Below are positions 32,532 through 42,228 of a DNA stretch of 64,000 nucleotides, piece after piece (within the stretch, counting starts at the first letter, position 1; each line of letters starts with the position of its first letter). The stretch covers positions 62,001 through 126,000 of the forward strand of contig JBDHWG010000015.1 of assembly GCA_039810085.1 (NCBI GenBank), in the 5' to 3' direction. This DNA comes from JBDHWG01 sp039810085. Its GTDB lineage: Bacteria > Chloroflexota > Anaerolineae > Epilineales > JAHCIE01. The notes below the pieces were generated by a model. It did not search any database, had not been told where the DNA came from, and worked only from the letters and a program-made list of their open reading frames with translations. The position numbers and the translations under genes were made by a program.

Positions 32532-35495
32532 TTATAGCAGGCTCACGGGGTCTATGTCGATGCGCCAGCCGTAGGGCAGGCGGTCGGCGGCAAAGAAGCC
32601 CCGCAGGATTCGCCCCGGCTCGGGGCTGCGCAAAACGATGTGCCAGCGGAACTCGCCGCGCTCGCGTCCAAAGTACGCCGGGGCCGGGCCGATGAGAGAC
32701 GTGTTGGGGAAGCCCTGGCGGCGAATGTACTGCACTAGCCGCGCCCCCAGCCCCTCCGCCTCGCCCCGCGCCCGCTCCCATGTTGGGTCGGTGTAGAGGA
32801 GGCGCGCCAGCCGCGTGAACGGCGGGTAGTCGGCGGCCTGGCGGAAGGTCATCTCTGTCTCGTAGAAGGCCTCGTAGTCGTGGCGCGCCGCTGCCTGGAT
32901 GGCGTAGTGCTCCGGCGTGTACGTCTGGATGATGACGCGGCCACCCAGCGGGCCGCGAGCAGCGCGCCCCGCTACCTGGGTGAGAATCTGGAACGTGCGC
33001 TCGGCGGAACGGAAGTCCGGCAGGTGCAGGCCCACGTCGGCGCTTACGACGCCGACGAGCGTCACCAGCGGCAGGTCGAGGCCCTTGGCGATCATCTGTG
33101 TGCCGACAAGGACGTCGGCCTCGCCATGCACAAAGGCGTCCAGGTAATCGCCGTGGGAGCTGCGGCCGCGCGTCGTATCGCGGTCCCAGCGGATGACGCG
33201 CGCGTCCGGGAACTGGGTGTGGATGGTCTCCTCGATGCGTTGCGTGCCGACGCCGAAGTGCTTGATGCGCTCGGAGCGGCACTGCGGGCAGACGGTCGGC
33301 GGCGGCTGGCGGTGGCCGCAGTGGTGGCAGGCCAGCAAGGCGCCAACGGCGTGGAACGTCAGCGGCGACGAGCAGCGGGCGCACGCGACCACGTAGCCGC
33401 AATCGCGGCACATGACGAAGCTGGCTGCGCCGCGCCGGTTGAGGAACAGGATGGCCTGCTGCCGCCGCTCCAGCGTCTCGGTCAGGGCGCTGCGCAGGCT
33501 GCGGCTGAAGATGCTCGTGTTGCCCGCGCGCAGCTCGCCCCGCAGGTCCACGATCTCGACCGGCGGCAAGTCGGCGTAGAGGACATCGCCGGACAGCGGA
33601 TGCATCGCGCCCGTATCAGTGAGGCCCAATCGCGCTGTGTGCTCGGCGACGGCCTGGCGGTGGCCGAGGACGCGGCGGGGGAGGCGGAGCAGCGTGAGTT
33701 CGCCGCGCTCGGCGCGGGCGAAGGTCTCGACGTCCGGCGTCGCGCTCCCCAGGATGACCACCGCGCCTGCGATGGCGCCGAGGCGCAGGGCGGCGTCGCG
33801 GGCGTGATAGCGAGGGACGTTGTCTTGTTTGTAGGAGGGATCGTGCTCCTCGTCCACGACAACCACGCCGACGCGGGGAAGGGGAGCGAACAAGGCGGAG
33901 CGGGAGCCGATGACAACGCTTACTTCACCCGCCCGCACCCGCTGCCAGGTGTCGTAGCGCTGGCCGGGCGTGAGGTGCGAGTGCCAGACGGCGACGCGGC
34001 CAGGGAAGCGCGCGGCGAAGCGCCGGACGGTTTGCGGCGTCAGCGAGATCTCCGGCACGAGAATGAGAGCTTGCTTCCCCTGGCGCAGCGCCTCCGCGAC
34101 CGCTTGCAGGTAGATTTCAGTCTTACCGGAGCCGGTCACGCCGTGCAACAGAAAGGCCCGCGCCGTGTCCGGCCCTTGCATGGCCTGGGCGATGGCAGCC
34201 CACGCCTGCGCCTGGTCGTGGGTCAGCGTTGGCGGCGACGTGAGGACGAAGCTCTTGCCGGCCAGTGGGTCGCGCCAGGCCGGGCGCTCCTCGATGCGCA
34301 CCACCCCCCGCGCTTCGAGCGCGCGCAGGTCAGCCGGTTTTGCGCTCGTTTCGGCCAGCAGGAGACTGACGTCGATCTCCGCGCCGTTGGCGGCCAGGCG
34401 CTCCAGGAGTCGCGTCTGCCCGCCGCTGCGCCGCAGCTCGGTCAGGGCCGCCGGGACATCCTCCGGCGGGATCGTCAGGAAGGCGCACGCCTCCTCGCGC
34501 ACGCGCTCCACGACGCCGTCGGCTTCGAGGCTCGCCAGCGCCGCCGTGGTTGCCCCTTGCGCTTCGAGATGGCTAATCTCCTGCGGGACAGGCGCGGCGA
34601 GGAGCAGCGTTAGCGCGTGGGCTCGGGCCTTGTCCCCACCGGCGCCATCGGCCAGCAGGCGCGACGCGCGAGCGCGGGGGACGCGGAGGCCGATCAAGGT
34701 ACGCTCCTCCGTCAGCCCAATCAGGCCGCGCTCGGCCAGGTTGCGAAGTGCAGCCGGCGCGGCGCTCGTGGCAGCGCGCAGCGCGGCGAGCGAGGGGAGA
34801 GGATCGTCGCTCGCGGCCAGCCAGGCGAGGGCGCGCGCCTCGGGGCTGTCCTTGCCAAGCGTTGGCAGCACGTCGGCGACGGCATTGCTGTCCACAGCGA
34901 GGCAGACGATGCGTGTTGTGCGCGGGCGCATCCCCGGCTCTTCCAGCGCCCACCAGCGCCGAACAAGTCCCGCGTCGACGAGACCGTTGAGGGACTGGGT
35001 CGGGCGGCTGCCAACGGAGTCGAGCAAGCGTTCCTGGCGCATCCGGCCCTGCTCGCGCAGCGTCGCCAGCAGCGCCGTCTGGACCGGACCAAGCCGCCCT
35101 GCTGGCGCGTCGGGGACAGCCTCGACCATCAGGTGGGCTTTCTTGTCTAGCTCGGCGGGGACCATCGTCCAGACGACTTCGGCGAGGGGGGCCAGAGTGT
35201 CCTCGGCCAGGGCGAAGGCAAGCTGGATTTGAGCCTGGGTCAGCGCCGGTGTGGGGTCAACCAGGTCGTCAATGGGGCGGATGCGCGCGCCGTCTTTCAA
35301 CGTGGGCTTAGTTTCGGTCAGGCTGAGGACAATGCCGAGTGCGGGGCGTGCGCCGAACGGCACGCGGACGAGGTGGCCGGACGCAAGGGCGGCGGCCAGG
35401 TCGGGCGGGACGCTGTAGTGATAGGCGGCCGGCGGAGCGCCTTCGCCGCCGGTCCAGCTGCCCATCGGCACGTTGACGGCGATTTCGGCGTACAT
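32532..35495 (-). CDS. priA: Primosomal protein N' (replication-restart helicase PriA), enlarged N-terminal region
   Basis: 987 residues against about 730 in E. coli. The 3'-end-binding domain is at the N-terminus (AEIAVNVPM... YSVPPDLAAALASGHLVRVP). Helicase motifs begin only near residue 450: GVTGSGKTE, then DEEHDPSYKQ, SATPD and the zinc-binding region CRDCGYVVACARC, CHHCGH, CPQC (about 695-760), followed by VGTQMIAKGLDLP and QVAGRAARG. So roughly 220 extra residues lie between the two parts; they look like several winged-helix units (for example MRQERLLDSVGSRPTQSLN, LRNLAERGLIGLTEE). PriA restarts stalled replication forks by loading the replicative helicase. Follows gmk by 24 bases. Confidence 0.93.
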   Translation of the reverse strand: MYAEIAVNVPMGSWTGGEGAPPAAYHYSVPPDLAAALASGHLVRVPFGARPALGIVLSLTETKPTLKDGARIRPIDDLVDPTPALTQAQIQLAFALAEDTLAPLAEVVWTMVPAELDKKAHLMVEAVPDAPAGRLGPVQTALLATLREQGRMRQERLLDSVGSRPTQSLNGLVDAGLVRRWWALEEPGMRPRTTRIVCLAVDSNAVADVLPTLGKDSPEARALAWLAASDDPLPSLAALRAATSAAPAALRNLAERGLIGLTEERTLIGLRVPRARASRLLADGAGGDKARAHALTLLLAAPVPQEISHLEAQGATTAALASLEADGVVERVREEACAFLTIPPEDVPAALTELRRSGGQTRLLERLAANGAEIDVSLLLAETSAKPADLRALEARGVVRIEERPAWRDPLAGKSFVLTSPPTLTHDQAQAWAAIAQAMQGPDTARAFLLHGVTGSGKTEIYLQAVAEALRQGKQALILVPEISLTPQTVRRFAARFPGRVAVWHSHLTPGQRYDTWQRVRAGEVSVVIGSRSALFAPLPRVGVVVVDEEHDPSYKQDNVPRYHARDAALRLGAIAGAVVILGSATPDVETFARAERGELTLLRLPRRVLGHRQAVAEHTARLGLTDTGAMHPLSGDVLYADLPPVEIVDLRGELRAGNTSIFSRSLRSALTETLERRQQAILFLNRRGAASFVMCRDCGYVVACARCSSPLTFHAVGALLACHHCGHRQPPPTVCPQCRSERIKHFGVGTQRIEETIHTQFPDARVIRWDRDTTRGRSSHGDYLDAFVHGEADVLVGTQMIAKGLDLPLVTLVGVVSADVGLHLPDFRSAERTFQILTQVAGRAARGPLGGRVIIQTYTPEHYAIQAAARHDYEAFYETEMTFRQAADYPPFTRLARLLYTDPTWERARGEAEGLGARLVQYIRRQGFPNTSLIGPAPAYFGRERGEFRWHIVLRSPEPGRILRGFFAADRLPYGWRIDIDPVSLL

Positions 35496-35519
35496 GAGGC
35501 GCTGGCGGCTACGACGGTC

Positions 35520-36215
35520 TCACAGGCGGCAGTTGCGCGGGTGGACGCGGGCGTGCTCGGCCGCCACAATCGAGGCGATCAGGTCAACAGTCTCGTCGAG
35601 GCGGTCGTCGCGGTTGATGACCACATAGTCGAACAAGTCGACTTTCTTCATCTCGGCCTGAGCCGTCGCCATGCGCTTTGCCAGGTCCGCCGATGTCTCG
35701 GTCTTGCGGGCGATGAGCCGTTCCATCAGCTCGGTCAGGTCCGACGCGGCGAGGAAGATGAGCAGGGCTTCGGGCACGAGGCGCTTGATGGTCTCAGCGC
35801 CCTGCACGTCAATGCGCAGCACCACGTCGAGGCCGCTGCGGAAAGCGTCGCGCACCTGCTGCTTGGGAATGCCCTTGTAGTGGCCGTAGACGACGGCGTG
35901 CTCGAGCAACTCATTGGCGCGGATCATGGTTTCGAACACCTCGGTCGTGACGAAGAGATAGTCGCGCCCGTGGACCTCGTTCGGGCGACGGGGGCGGTCC
36001 GTCGCCGTCACGACGAAGTGGAACGGGACCTCACGCTCCTTCATGCGCTGCAGAACGCTGTCCTTACCTACGCCCGACGGCCCTGAGATGACGATGAGCA
36101 GCGGGTGGGGCTGGCGAACGTGCGCTGGCAGGCCGGTCACCCCATCCACTTGGTCGAGGATAGGCTGGACACTGTCCTGGCGGTGATTGGTAAGCTCGAT
36201 GGAACGATTGGTCAT
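35520..36215 (-). CDS. gmk: Guanylate kinase
   Basis: 231 residues from the ATG at 36215 (GGAG upstream). The P-loop ISGPSGVGKDSVLQRM lies near residue 45, so there is an N-terminal extension of about 40 residues. The GMP-binding region TATDRPRRPNEVHGRDYLFV and the lid ARKTETSADLAKRM follow. It phosphorylates GMP to GDP. The P-loop ends GKDS rather than the usual GKGT/GKST, a conservative variation seen in some Gmk proteins. Followed by priA. Confidence 0.93.
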   Translation of the reverse strand: MTNRSIELTNHRQDSVQPILDQVDGVTGLPAHVRQPHPLLIVISGPSGVGKDSVLQRMKEREVPFHFVVTATDRPRRPNEVHGRDYLFVTTEVFETMIRANELLEHAVVYGHYKGIPKQQVRDAFRSGLDVVLRIDVQGAETIKRLVPEALLIFLAASDLTELMERLIARKTETSADLAKRMATAQAEMKKVDLFDYVVINRDDRLDETVDLIASIVAAEHARVHPRNCRL

Positions 36216-36343
36216 CTGTATTGCTCCGGGCGGATAAATCTCAGCGAATGCGGCTGCGCGGCCTCGAGCCAGGTGACTTTGCGCGGGAGTCGTGTTATAC
36301 TTTGTGGAAAGATTATCTTTGGCAAAATGCGAGACATGAGACC

Positions 36344-36739
36344 ATGCCACTCTACGAGTATCGCTGCGCCACGTGTCGGCGCAAATTCACTTTGTTGGTG
36401 CGAACCTTTGATGCTCCTGTCGCGCCACCCTGCAAGTATTGCGAGAGCACGGCGACCCGACGCTTGATTTCGCGTGTCGCTCAATTGCGGTCGGAAGAGA
36501 GCCGGATGGAAGCCCTGGCTGACCCATCGAGTCTGAGCGGAGTGGACGAAAACGACCCGGCAAGTCTCGGGCGCTGGATGCGGCGGATGGGCAGTGAAAT
36601 GGGCGAGGAACTTGGCCCGGAGTTCAACGAGATGGTCGACCGTTTGGAGGCGGGCGAAAGCCCAGAGTCGATCGAGGCATCGATGCCCGACTTCGGCGGT
36701 GAAGGGGACCTGTCGCCAGGTCTGGATGATCTGGGGTAA
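36344..36739 (+). CDS. FmdB-family zinc-ribbon protein
   Basis: 131 residues from the ATG at 36344 (MPLYEYRCATCRRKFTLLV). Two CxxC pairs, CATC and CKYC, at residues 8-11 and about 32-35 form a putative zinc ribbon, as in the FmdB regulatory-protein family (PF09723). The rest is an acidic, helical tail (about 55-131) without known motifs. Function unknown. The longer upstream frame to 36221 overlaps gmk on the other strand and is not needed. Confidence 0.85.
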   Translation: MPLYEYRCATCRRKFTLLVRTFDAPVAPPCKYCESTATRRLISRVAQLRSEESRMEALADPSSLSGVDENDPASLGRWMRRMGSEMGEELGPEFNEMVDRLEAGESPESIEASMPDFGGEGDLSPGLDDLG

Positions 36740-36770
36740 GTATAGCACAACGTAGGCCGGAAGTAAGAAA

Positions 36771-36802
36771 ACAGCGGGATGCCTCTGAGGGCGTCCCGCT
36801 GT
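36771..36802 (-). terminator. Terminator of the tmk-darA operon
   Basis: ACAGCGGGATGC pairs with GCGTCCCGCTGT (one bulge); on the minus strand the stem is followed by TTTTCTTAC. It lies between the FmdB and darA stops and may also serve the rightward gene. Confidence 0.7.
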
Positions 36803-36805
36803 CGT

Positions 36806-37159
36806 TCAGTAGCGCTCGAACCGCTCGACGTCGAGGACGAACACGACGGCGCCGCCCACCTCGACCTCGACCGGCTGGGCCATGTACAGCTCGCCCGGCT
36901 CGACGACCGGCGGCAGCGGGCTGACGTACTGGCTGCGGGCGTGGGCATTGGTCTTGACGACGCGCAGCACCTCGGAGAGGTTGGCGTCGCTCGTGCCGAT
37001 AAGGGCCGTCGAGTTGCCTTCACGCAGGAAGCCTCCCGTGGTGCTGACGACCGTCGCGGAGTGGCCCCGCTTACTCAGCGCGTTCACTAGGCCAGGCGCA
37101 TCATCACGGTGGATGATGGCGATGACGAGTTTCGTTATGGGAGCAGGGGCGGTTGCCAT
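36806..37159 (-). CDS. darA: Cyclic-di-AMP receptor (DarA/PstA, DUF970, PII-like)
   Basis: 117 residues. KLVIAIIHRDDAPGLVNALS followed by KRGHSATVVSTTGGFLREGN is the PII-like DUF970 signature, with the T-G-G-F loop that contacts c-di-AMP in Firmicutes DarA/PstA; near the C-terminus there is GGAVVFVLDVERF. Its start overlaps the end of tmk by 25 bases. The same tmk-yaaQ (darA) neighbourhood exists in Bacillus, which supports the assignment. It senses c-di-AMP, probably linking it to potassium or osmotic balance; its output partner is unknown. Confidence 0.9.
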   Translation of the reverse strand: MATAPAPITKLVIAIIHRDDAPGLVNALSKRGHSATVVSTTGGFLREGNSTALIGTSDANLSEVLRVVKTNAHARSQYVSPLPPVVEPGELYMAQPVEVEVGGAVVFVLDVERFERY

Positions 37160-37806
37160 AGCGCCTCCAGGCAGGGTGCGACAGCGGCGAGCACGGCAGT
37201 CTGTACGGTTTCAACATCTCCCGTCGCGTCGATCACCCGCCAGCGGTGGGGTTCAGCGGAGGCCAGCGCGAGGTAGCCCTGGCGCACGCGCTCGTGGTAT
37301 TCGATAGGTTTGCGGTCAAGGCGATTCCACTCACCGCCCTGCTGCGCGGCGTCGCGCTTGCGGCCAAGGCCGACGTTGACCGGGCAGTCAAGGTAGAGAG
37401 TGAGGTTCGGAGTCAGGCCGCCCGTCGCAAACGTGGTGATGGCGCGCAAAACCGCCAGGTCGAGGCCCAGCCCATACCCCTGGTAGGCTAGGGTCGAGTC
37501 GGCGAAGCGGTCGCAGACGACGATCGCGCCGCGCGCCAGAGCCGGGCGGATGCGTTCGGCGACGTGCTGCGCTCGAGATGCCGAGTAGAGCAGCACCTCG
37601 GCCGCCGAGTCCATGGCCGTGTTCTCCGGGGTCAGGATGACGTGGCGAATCTGGTCGGCGATGGGCGTGCCGCCCGGCTCGCGGGTGAACATGACCGGCA
37701 GCTCGGCCTGCTGAAGTGACAAGGCGAGCTGCCGCGCCTGAGTGCTCTTGCCGCTGCCTTCGGCGCCCTCGAAGGTGATGAACAGGCCGCGTGCGTCCGT
37801 CGCCAT
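37135..37806 (-). CDS. tmk: Thymidylate kinase
   Basis: 223 residues. P-loop EGAEGSGKSTQARQLA near residue 14, TREPGGTPIAD, the DRF motif VVCDRFADSTLAYQGYG near residue 98 and LYLDCPVNVGLGRKRD. It phosphorylates dTMP to dTDP. The gene starts one base after the stop of the SpoIIIAA-like gene and overlaps darA, so these form one operon. Confidence 0.95.
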   Translation of the reverse strand: MATDARGLFITFEGAEGSGKSTQARQLALSLQQAELPVMFTREPGGTPIADQIRHVILTPENTAMDSAAEVLLYSASRAQHVAERIRPALARGAIVVCDRFADSTLAYQGYGLGLDLAVLRAITTFATGGLTPNLTLYLDCPVNVGLGRKRDAAQQGGEWNRLDRKPIEYHERVRQGYLALASAEPHRWRVIDATGDVETVQTAVLAAVAPCLEALWQPPLLP

Positions 37807-37807
37807 G

Positions 37808-39406
37808 TCAGCGCCCGTCGCTGCGGTAGATGCGCACCCGCCGCCTCGGTTCCTGGCCGCTGCTCTGGGAATACAGCTTCGCCGAGCGGGCCAGCTCGTG
37901 CTGCTGGCGGCGAATGAACGAGTTCTGCGGCTTTAGCTCCACCATCGACCGACTGCCCCGCAGTATGTCATTGATTGCGCTCTGAGCCTCGCGCATGGCC
38001 AAGTCGAAAGGGTCCGCTCGGACCTCCAGGCCGAATACGTCCGCCAACGCGCTTTCGATCTGGGCAGCTGAGTTGCTGCGCAGAACGTAGACTGGAATAC
38101 CCGATTGCTCGGCCTCGGTGATGGCCTGCGGCCGCTTGCGGTAGTAACTCTTGAGCGTCAGCAGGACATCGGCGTCGCGCAATGAGTCGACGATGATGAT
38201 GGGCAGCTCCAGGGACTTGGACGCCTGTCGCAGCCGGTTCTGGCTGATGCCGTAGGGGTAGGCGCGAATGCTACGGCGGTGCGCCTCAAGTGGCGGAAGC
38301 GCTGTGCCACGCGGCGCCGACATCGCCGCCTCGAAGTCGTCAACCTCGTCGTCGACAACATGCTGCGGCGCGGTGCTGCGCCCGACCGTCTGTCGCGTGG
38401 GTGGCTGGAGGGTCGTGCGCTGGACCTTCACATCGCCGTCTTCGTCGCGGTAGCGCAGCTCGGCCGGGGCCGGCCGCCCACGCAGGATGCTGTCAACCGC
38501 CTCGGCAACATTGGGGTGGACGGTCAGGTGCTCCCAGTCCTGGATTTCCACGACGACGTCGAAGGTCGGTGGGGCCATGCGCTCGAGCACCGACTTTTGC
38601 GTGCCGCGCCGCCGCGCCTCCTCGTCGGAGAGGGTGACCGTCTGAATGCCGCCGACCAGGTCCGCCAGCGTGGGGTTGTTCATGAGGTTGGCGAGGGTCT
38701 GGCCGTGGGCCGTACCGATGAGCTGGACCCCACGCTCGGCGATGGTGCGCGCCGCCTCGGCCTCCTGCTCCCGCCCAATCTCGTCGATGATGATGACCTG
38801 GGGCATGTGGTTCTCGACGGCTTCGATCATCACCTCGTGTTGGAGCATCGGGGTCGAGACCTGCATGCGCCGCGACCGGCCGACGGCCGGATGCGGGATG
38901 TCGCCGTCGCCGCCAATCTCGTTCGACGTGTCCACGATGACGACGCGGCGGCTCTCGCTCAGAATGCGAGCTACCTCGCGCAGCATCGTAGTTTTACCAA
39001 CGCCCGGTTTGCCTAAAAGGAGCACACTCTGGCCCCCAGTGACGATGTCGGTGATGATGTCAATCGTGCCCATGATGGCGCGGCCCACGCGCATCGTCAG
39101 GCCGACGATACGGCCCTTGCGGTTGCGAATCGCGGAGATGCGGTGCAGGGTGCGCTCGATGCCGGCGCGGTTGTCCTCGCCAAAGTCGCCGATGCGGGCG
39201 ACGACGTAGTCAATATCCTCCTGGCTAACTTCTTCCGAGCCTAGGGTAATCTCGCGGTCGACGAAGCGTGCCTCGGCGGGGCGGCCAAGGTCGAGCACCA
39301 TTTCGAGCAAGTCGTCTTTGTCGTCTACGGCGTTGATCTGGTCTCGGATTCGCGGCGGTAAAACGCTACACAAAGCGTCCAGGTCATCCGTCATCTCGTT
39401 TTGCAT
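37808..39406 (-). CDS. SpoIIIAA/Ycf45-like AAA ATPase with C-terminal R3H domain
   Basis: 532 residues from the ATG at 39406 (MQNEMTDDLDALC); the longer frame upstream overlaps another gene. P-loop LLLGKPGVGKTTMLREVA near residue 135, Walker B QVIIIDEIGREQEAEA, and GTAHGQTLANLMNNPTLADL as in stage III sporulation protein AA and algal Ycf45. The C-terminal NSFIRRQQHELARSAKLYSQ (about 490-520) is an R3H single-stranded nucleic-acid-binding motif. The role in non-sporulating bacteria is unknown; a nucleic-acid-dependent ATPase is likely. Upstream of tmk in the same operon. Confidence 0.88.
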   Translation of the reverse strand: MQNEMTDDLDALCSVLPPRIRDQINAVDDKDDLLEMVLDLGRPAEARFVDREITLGSEEVSQEDIDYVVARIGDFGEDNRAGIERTLHRISAIRNRKGRIVGLTMRVGRAIMGTIDIITDIVTGGQSVLLLGKPGVGKTTMLREVARILSESRRVVIVDTSNEIGGDGDIPHPAVGRSRRMQVSTPMLQHEVMIEAVENHMPQVIIIDEIGREQEAEAARTIAERGVQLIGTAHGQTLANLMNNPTLADLVGGIQTVTLSDEEARRRGTQKSVLERMAPPTFDVVVEIQDWEHLTVHPNVAEAVDSILRGRPAPAELRYRDEDGDVKVQRTTLQPPTRQTVGRSTAPQHVVDDEVDDFEAAMSAPRGTALPPLEAHRRSIRAYPYGISQNRLRQASKSLELPIIIVDSLRDADVLLTLKSYYRKRPQAITEAEQSGIPVYVLRSNSAAQIESALADVFGLEVRADPFDLAMREAQSAINDILRGSRSMVELKPQNSFIRRQQHELARSAKLYSQSSGQEPRRRVRIYRSDGR

Positions 39407-39467
39407 TCTTAGTTCCCCGGCAGCGGCCCAGTGTCGTGGCAGGCCGCCCCGTCCATCTCGGTCTACT

Positions 39468-40526
39468 TCAAGCGCCGCCGGGCCGCCTTTCGGGGGAAAG
39501 GGGGCGTCGCGGCGCGGTGGTTGTCTGGAGGTTCGAGGCCGTGGAGGCGATCTCGACGCCGCGCTCCGGTACGGCCAGCCAATTGAGCGCGGGTTCCTTG
39601 ACAGGCGCAACCGTTGCCTTGACCAGTAACAAGAGTGATGCCTGCAAGCGAAAGCCGAGGCGCTGCAACGTGTGCTGCACGACCGGCTCGTAGCCGCGCA
39701 CGCCGCAGTAGATAGGCCGCAAGCTTGGGCCAACCTGGTGCAGCGCCTGCTTTACCAAGCTGTCGGCCAAGCGCTCGTCGTCGTCGTCCACGACAACTTT
39801 GAGCCAGTGACCGTGTACACCGCGCCGTAGACTCATGTAGCCACGCACTTCGGCCATGTGCTCCCAGACATATCGTTGGGAGCGGCGACGCGAGGCGATC
39901 TGGGGGACGTGCCACGCGCTGCCGGGCAGGCACTCGACCTGCTGCACGGCGCGCGGCGCCGCGTGGCAGAACAGGCGCTGAACACCCCAGTTGTCGCGCC
40001 GCTCCATCGGTCGGACGCTCAGAACCGGGCCAGGGGGCGTGGGCAGCCGGTCGAGGCGGAAAACGTGCTCCTGGGCGTAGACGACAAAGCCGGCGCTGCG
40101 AAACGCTTCAATCGCGTCAGTGTCTCCCGTGGGGAGCTTGGCGAAGAGCCGTTGCCGCCCCTGTGCGCCCGCCTCCTTGGTCGCGTGGAGCAGCAAGCGC
40201 CGCCAAACCTCAGCTGTCGCTCCGTCCGTGGTTGCCAGGGCCGGGGCAATGAAGAGGATGTCAACTTCCTGGCGCGAAGCGCGAATTCCCGTTTGCACGA
40301 ACCCACGCAGGCGCTGCCGTTGCTCCCGCCCGTTGAGGACGTAGGTTGACCGCCACTGTCCTCCGAAGGGGCGATAGTAATTCCGCAAGGCCGCCGAGAG
40401 GGGCCACAGAGGGTCTACGACGGCGCTTTCCAGGTCAAGATGAGCGCCGGAGCGTTGTAGACCTTGCACGAGAGGCACGTCTCGCAGTCCAAACTTGCGC
40501 GCTGCCACTGTCACACGGGCCTCCAA
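39468..40526 (-). CDS. GNAT-like N-acetyltransferase (divergent)
   Basis: 352 residues. RKFGLRDVPLVQGLQRSG near the N-terminus, then LLLHATKEAGAQGRQRLFAK and EAFRSAGFVVYAQEHVFRLD are consistent with GNAT strands and the A motif, and the second half may be another GNAT-like domain (SVRPMERRDNWGVQRLF). No classic Q/RxxGxG acetyl-CoA loop is obvious. First gene of the SpoIIIAA-tmk-darA operon, 61 bases upstream. Function uncertain. Confidence 0.6.
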   Translation of the reverse strand: MEARVTVAARKFGLRDVPLVQGLQRSGAHLDLESAVVDPLWPLSAALRNYYRPFGGQWRSTYVLNGREQRQRLRGFVQTGIRASRQEVDILFIAPALATTDGATAEVWRRLLLHATKEAGAQGRQRLFAKLPTGDTDAIEAFRSAGFVVYAQEHVFRLDRLPTPPGPVLSVRPMERRDNWGVQRLFCHAAPRAVQQVECLPGSAWHVPQIASRRRSQRYVWEHMAEVRGYMSLRRGVHGHWLKVVVDDDDERLADSLVKQALHQVGPSLRPIYCGVRGYEPVVQHTLQRLGFRLQASLLLLVKATVAPVKEPALNWLAVPERGVEIASTASNLQTTTAPRRPLSPERRPGGA

Positions 40527-40616
40527 CGGAACCGCCCCTTGACCGTCGGGCTTAATCGAAGGTTGAGTGCCCTTACCAACGTCAACTCTATCAGATACGC
40601 CTTCCGAGCATCATAA

Positions 40617-40648
40617 GTATAGACGGGCTGCAGTATAGACGGGCTGCA
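40617..40648. repeat. 16-base direct tandem repeat
   Basis: GTATAGACGGGCTGCA occurs twice head to tail, followed by AGCCCAGCCCATCGC, which pairs with the GGGCTGC part to form a small hairpin. It lies between the GNAT-like gene and the DUF1232 gene; no coding function is seen. Confidence 0.8.
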
Positions 40649-40696
40649 AGCCCAGCCCATCGCTTCGCTCTACGCGGCGGACGATTTCCACAGTGC

Positions 40697-41041
40697 TCAG
40701 GACTTGTACGTACCGTCAATCGTGCGGCCATCCGTAGGGCTTGGCTCACCCCGTAGGGCGCGACGGTGCATGTCCACGCGGTCCTCGGGCGAGAGCTTGA
40801 TGAACCACGTGATGGCGAAGGCGATCAGCGCCACGTCGTCCGCCTGACCGATGATCGGAAGGTAGTCGGGGATGACGTCGATGGGCGAAACAACGTACAG
40901 AATCCCCAGGATGGGAATGATCTTCAAATACCACGGCACTTCCGAGTCGCGGAACAGCCGCCATGCGAGGCGGATATCCGTCCACAGTTCTCCGAATATG
41001 TTACCTTTGCCTTGCTGGGATGCTGGGCCTTGGGAGCTCAT
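40697..41041 (-). CDS. DUF1232 (YkvA-type) membrane protein
   Basis: 114 residues. The family core IPILGILYVVSPIDVIPDYL followed by PIIGQADDVALIAFAITWFI is complete, with two short hydrophobic segments. YkvA/DUF1232 proteins are widespread; their function is unknown. The gene is divergent from galT. Confidence 0.88.
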   Translation of the reverse strand: MSSQGPASQQGKGNIFGELWTDIRLAWRLFRDSEVPWYLKIIPILGILYVVSPIDVIPDYLPIIGQADDVALIAFAITWFIKLSPEDRVDMHRRALRGEPSPTDGRTIDGTYKS

Positions 41042-41115
41042 TGACGTTATCTCCTACTCCTGTCAGATACACTGCAATTATAAGGTCGGACCCTCTGTTT
41101 AGCAACCGTTTCCAC

Positions 41116-41143
41116 TTGCGCGGCTCTCACCGACCATTATAAT
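41116..41143 (+). promoter_or_regulatory. Probable promoter of the galTK operon
   Basis: TTGCGC at 41116-41121, a 16-base spacer and a perfect TATAAT at 41138-41143, about 40 bases before the galT ATG. No operator-like palindrome of the LacI type found at the xylose locus is present here. Confidence 0.55.
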
Positions 41144-41182
41144 AACCGCATATTAGTGGTATATCGTAAGGTCAGGTGAGAC

Positions 41183-42228
41183 ATGACAAACTTTTTTTCG
41201 AGCAGCCCGCATCGTCGTTTTAACCCGTTGATGGGAGAGTGGGTCCTCGTCTCTCCCCACCGCACGCAGCGCCCCTGGCAGGGCCAGGTAGAGACCCCGC
41301 CGCCGGAGCATCGTCCCACGTATGACCCGACCTGCTACCTCTGTCCGGGCAATACGCGGGCCAACAACGAGCGGAACCCCGACTACACATCCACATACGT
41401 ATTTACGAATGACTTCCCCGCTTTGTTGCCGGATTCGCCCAACGACGTTTGGTCAAATGGCGACTTGCTGCGGGCCGAGGGCGCTCGCGGCACGTGCCGC
41501 GTATTGTGCTTCTCGCCGCGCCACGACCTCACCCTCGCCGTCATGGACCAACCTTCCATACGTCAGGTGGTGGATGCATGGGCGGCGCAGTACGATGAGC
41601 TGATTGGCTATGAGTGGGTGGGGCACGTCGAGGTGTTCGAGAATCGCGGCGCGATGATGGGCGCGAGCAATCCCCACCCCCACGGGCAAATCTGGGCTAC
41701 CGAGCACGTTCCGTCGATACCAGCGCGAGAGTTGGCGGCGCTGGCCGAGTACCGGGCGTGGCACGGTCGGTCCATGCTCGAAGACTACGCGGCGCTGGAG
41801 GAGGCCCAGGGGGAGCGCGTTGTTTGCGCCAACGACTACTTCCTCGCCGTCGTCCCATTCTGGGCAGTGTGGCCGTTCGAAACCTTGGTCATTGCCCGCG
41901 AGCCGGTCGGTACGATTAGTGATCTCGACGCTGCGGGGCGCGACGCCCTGGCCGATATCGTCCATCGGGTGACGACGCGCTACGACAATGTCTTCTCGAC
42001 GTCGTTCCCATACTCGATGGGCTTCCACCAGCGGGCGAAGGGCAACAACGGCGAAGCGGCTCACCTGCACGCCCACTTCTACCCGCCGCTGCTGCGCTCG
42101 GCGACTGTGCGCAAGTTCATGGTGGGATTCGAGATGCTGGGCGAGGCTCAGCGCGACATTACCGCCGAGACCGCCGCCGAGCGGCTGCGCGAGGTCGGCG
42201 AGACGCACTATACCCAGGGGAGGACAGC

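Noticed and set aside
32880..34613. A long open frame (577 codons) on the plus strand opposite priA
   Set aside because: It is a GC-rich antisense shadow of priA with Arg/Ala-rich, motif-free translation and no ribosome site.
37808..39733. A longer version of the SpoIIIAA-like protein starting at 39733
   Set aside because: The extra 109 residues overlap the GNAT-like gene on the same strand in another frame, lack homology-like features, and a normal start exists at 39406.
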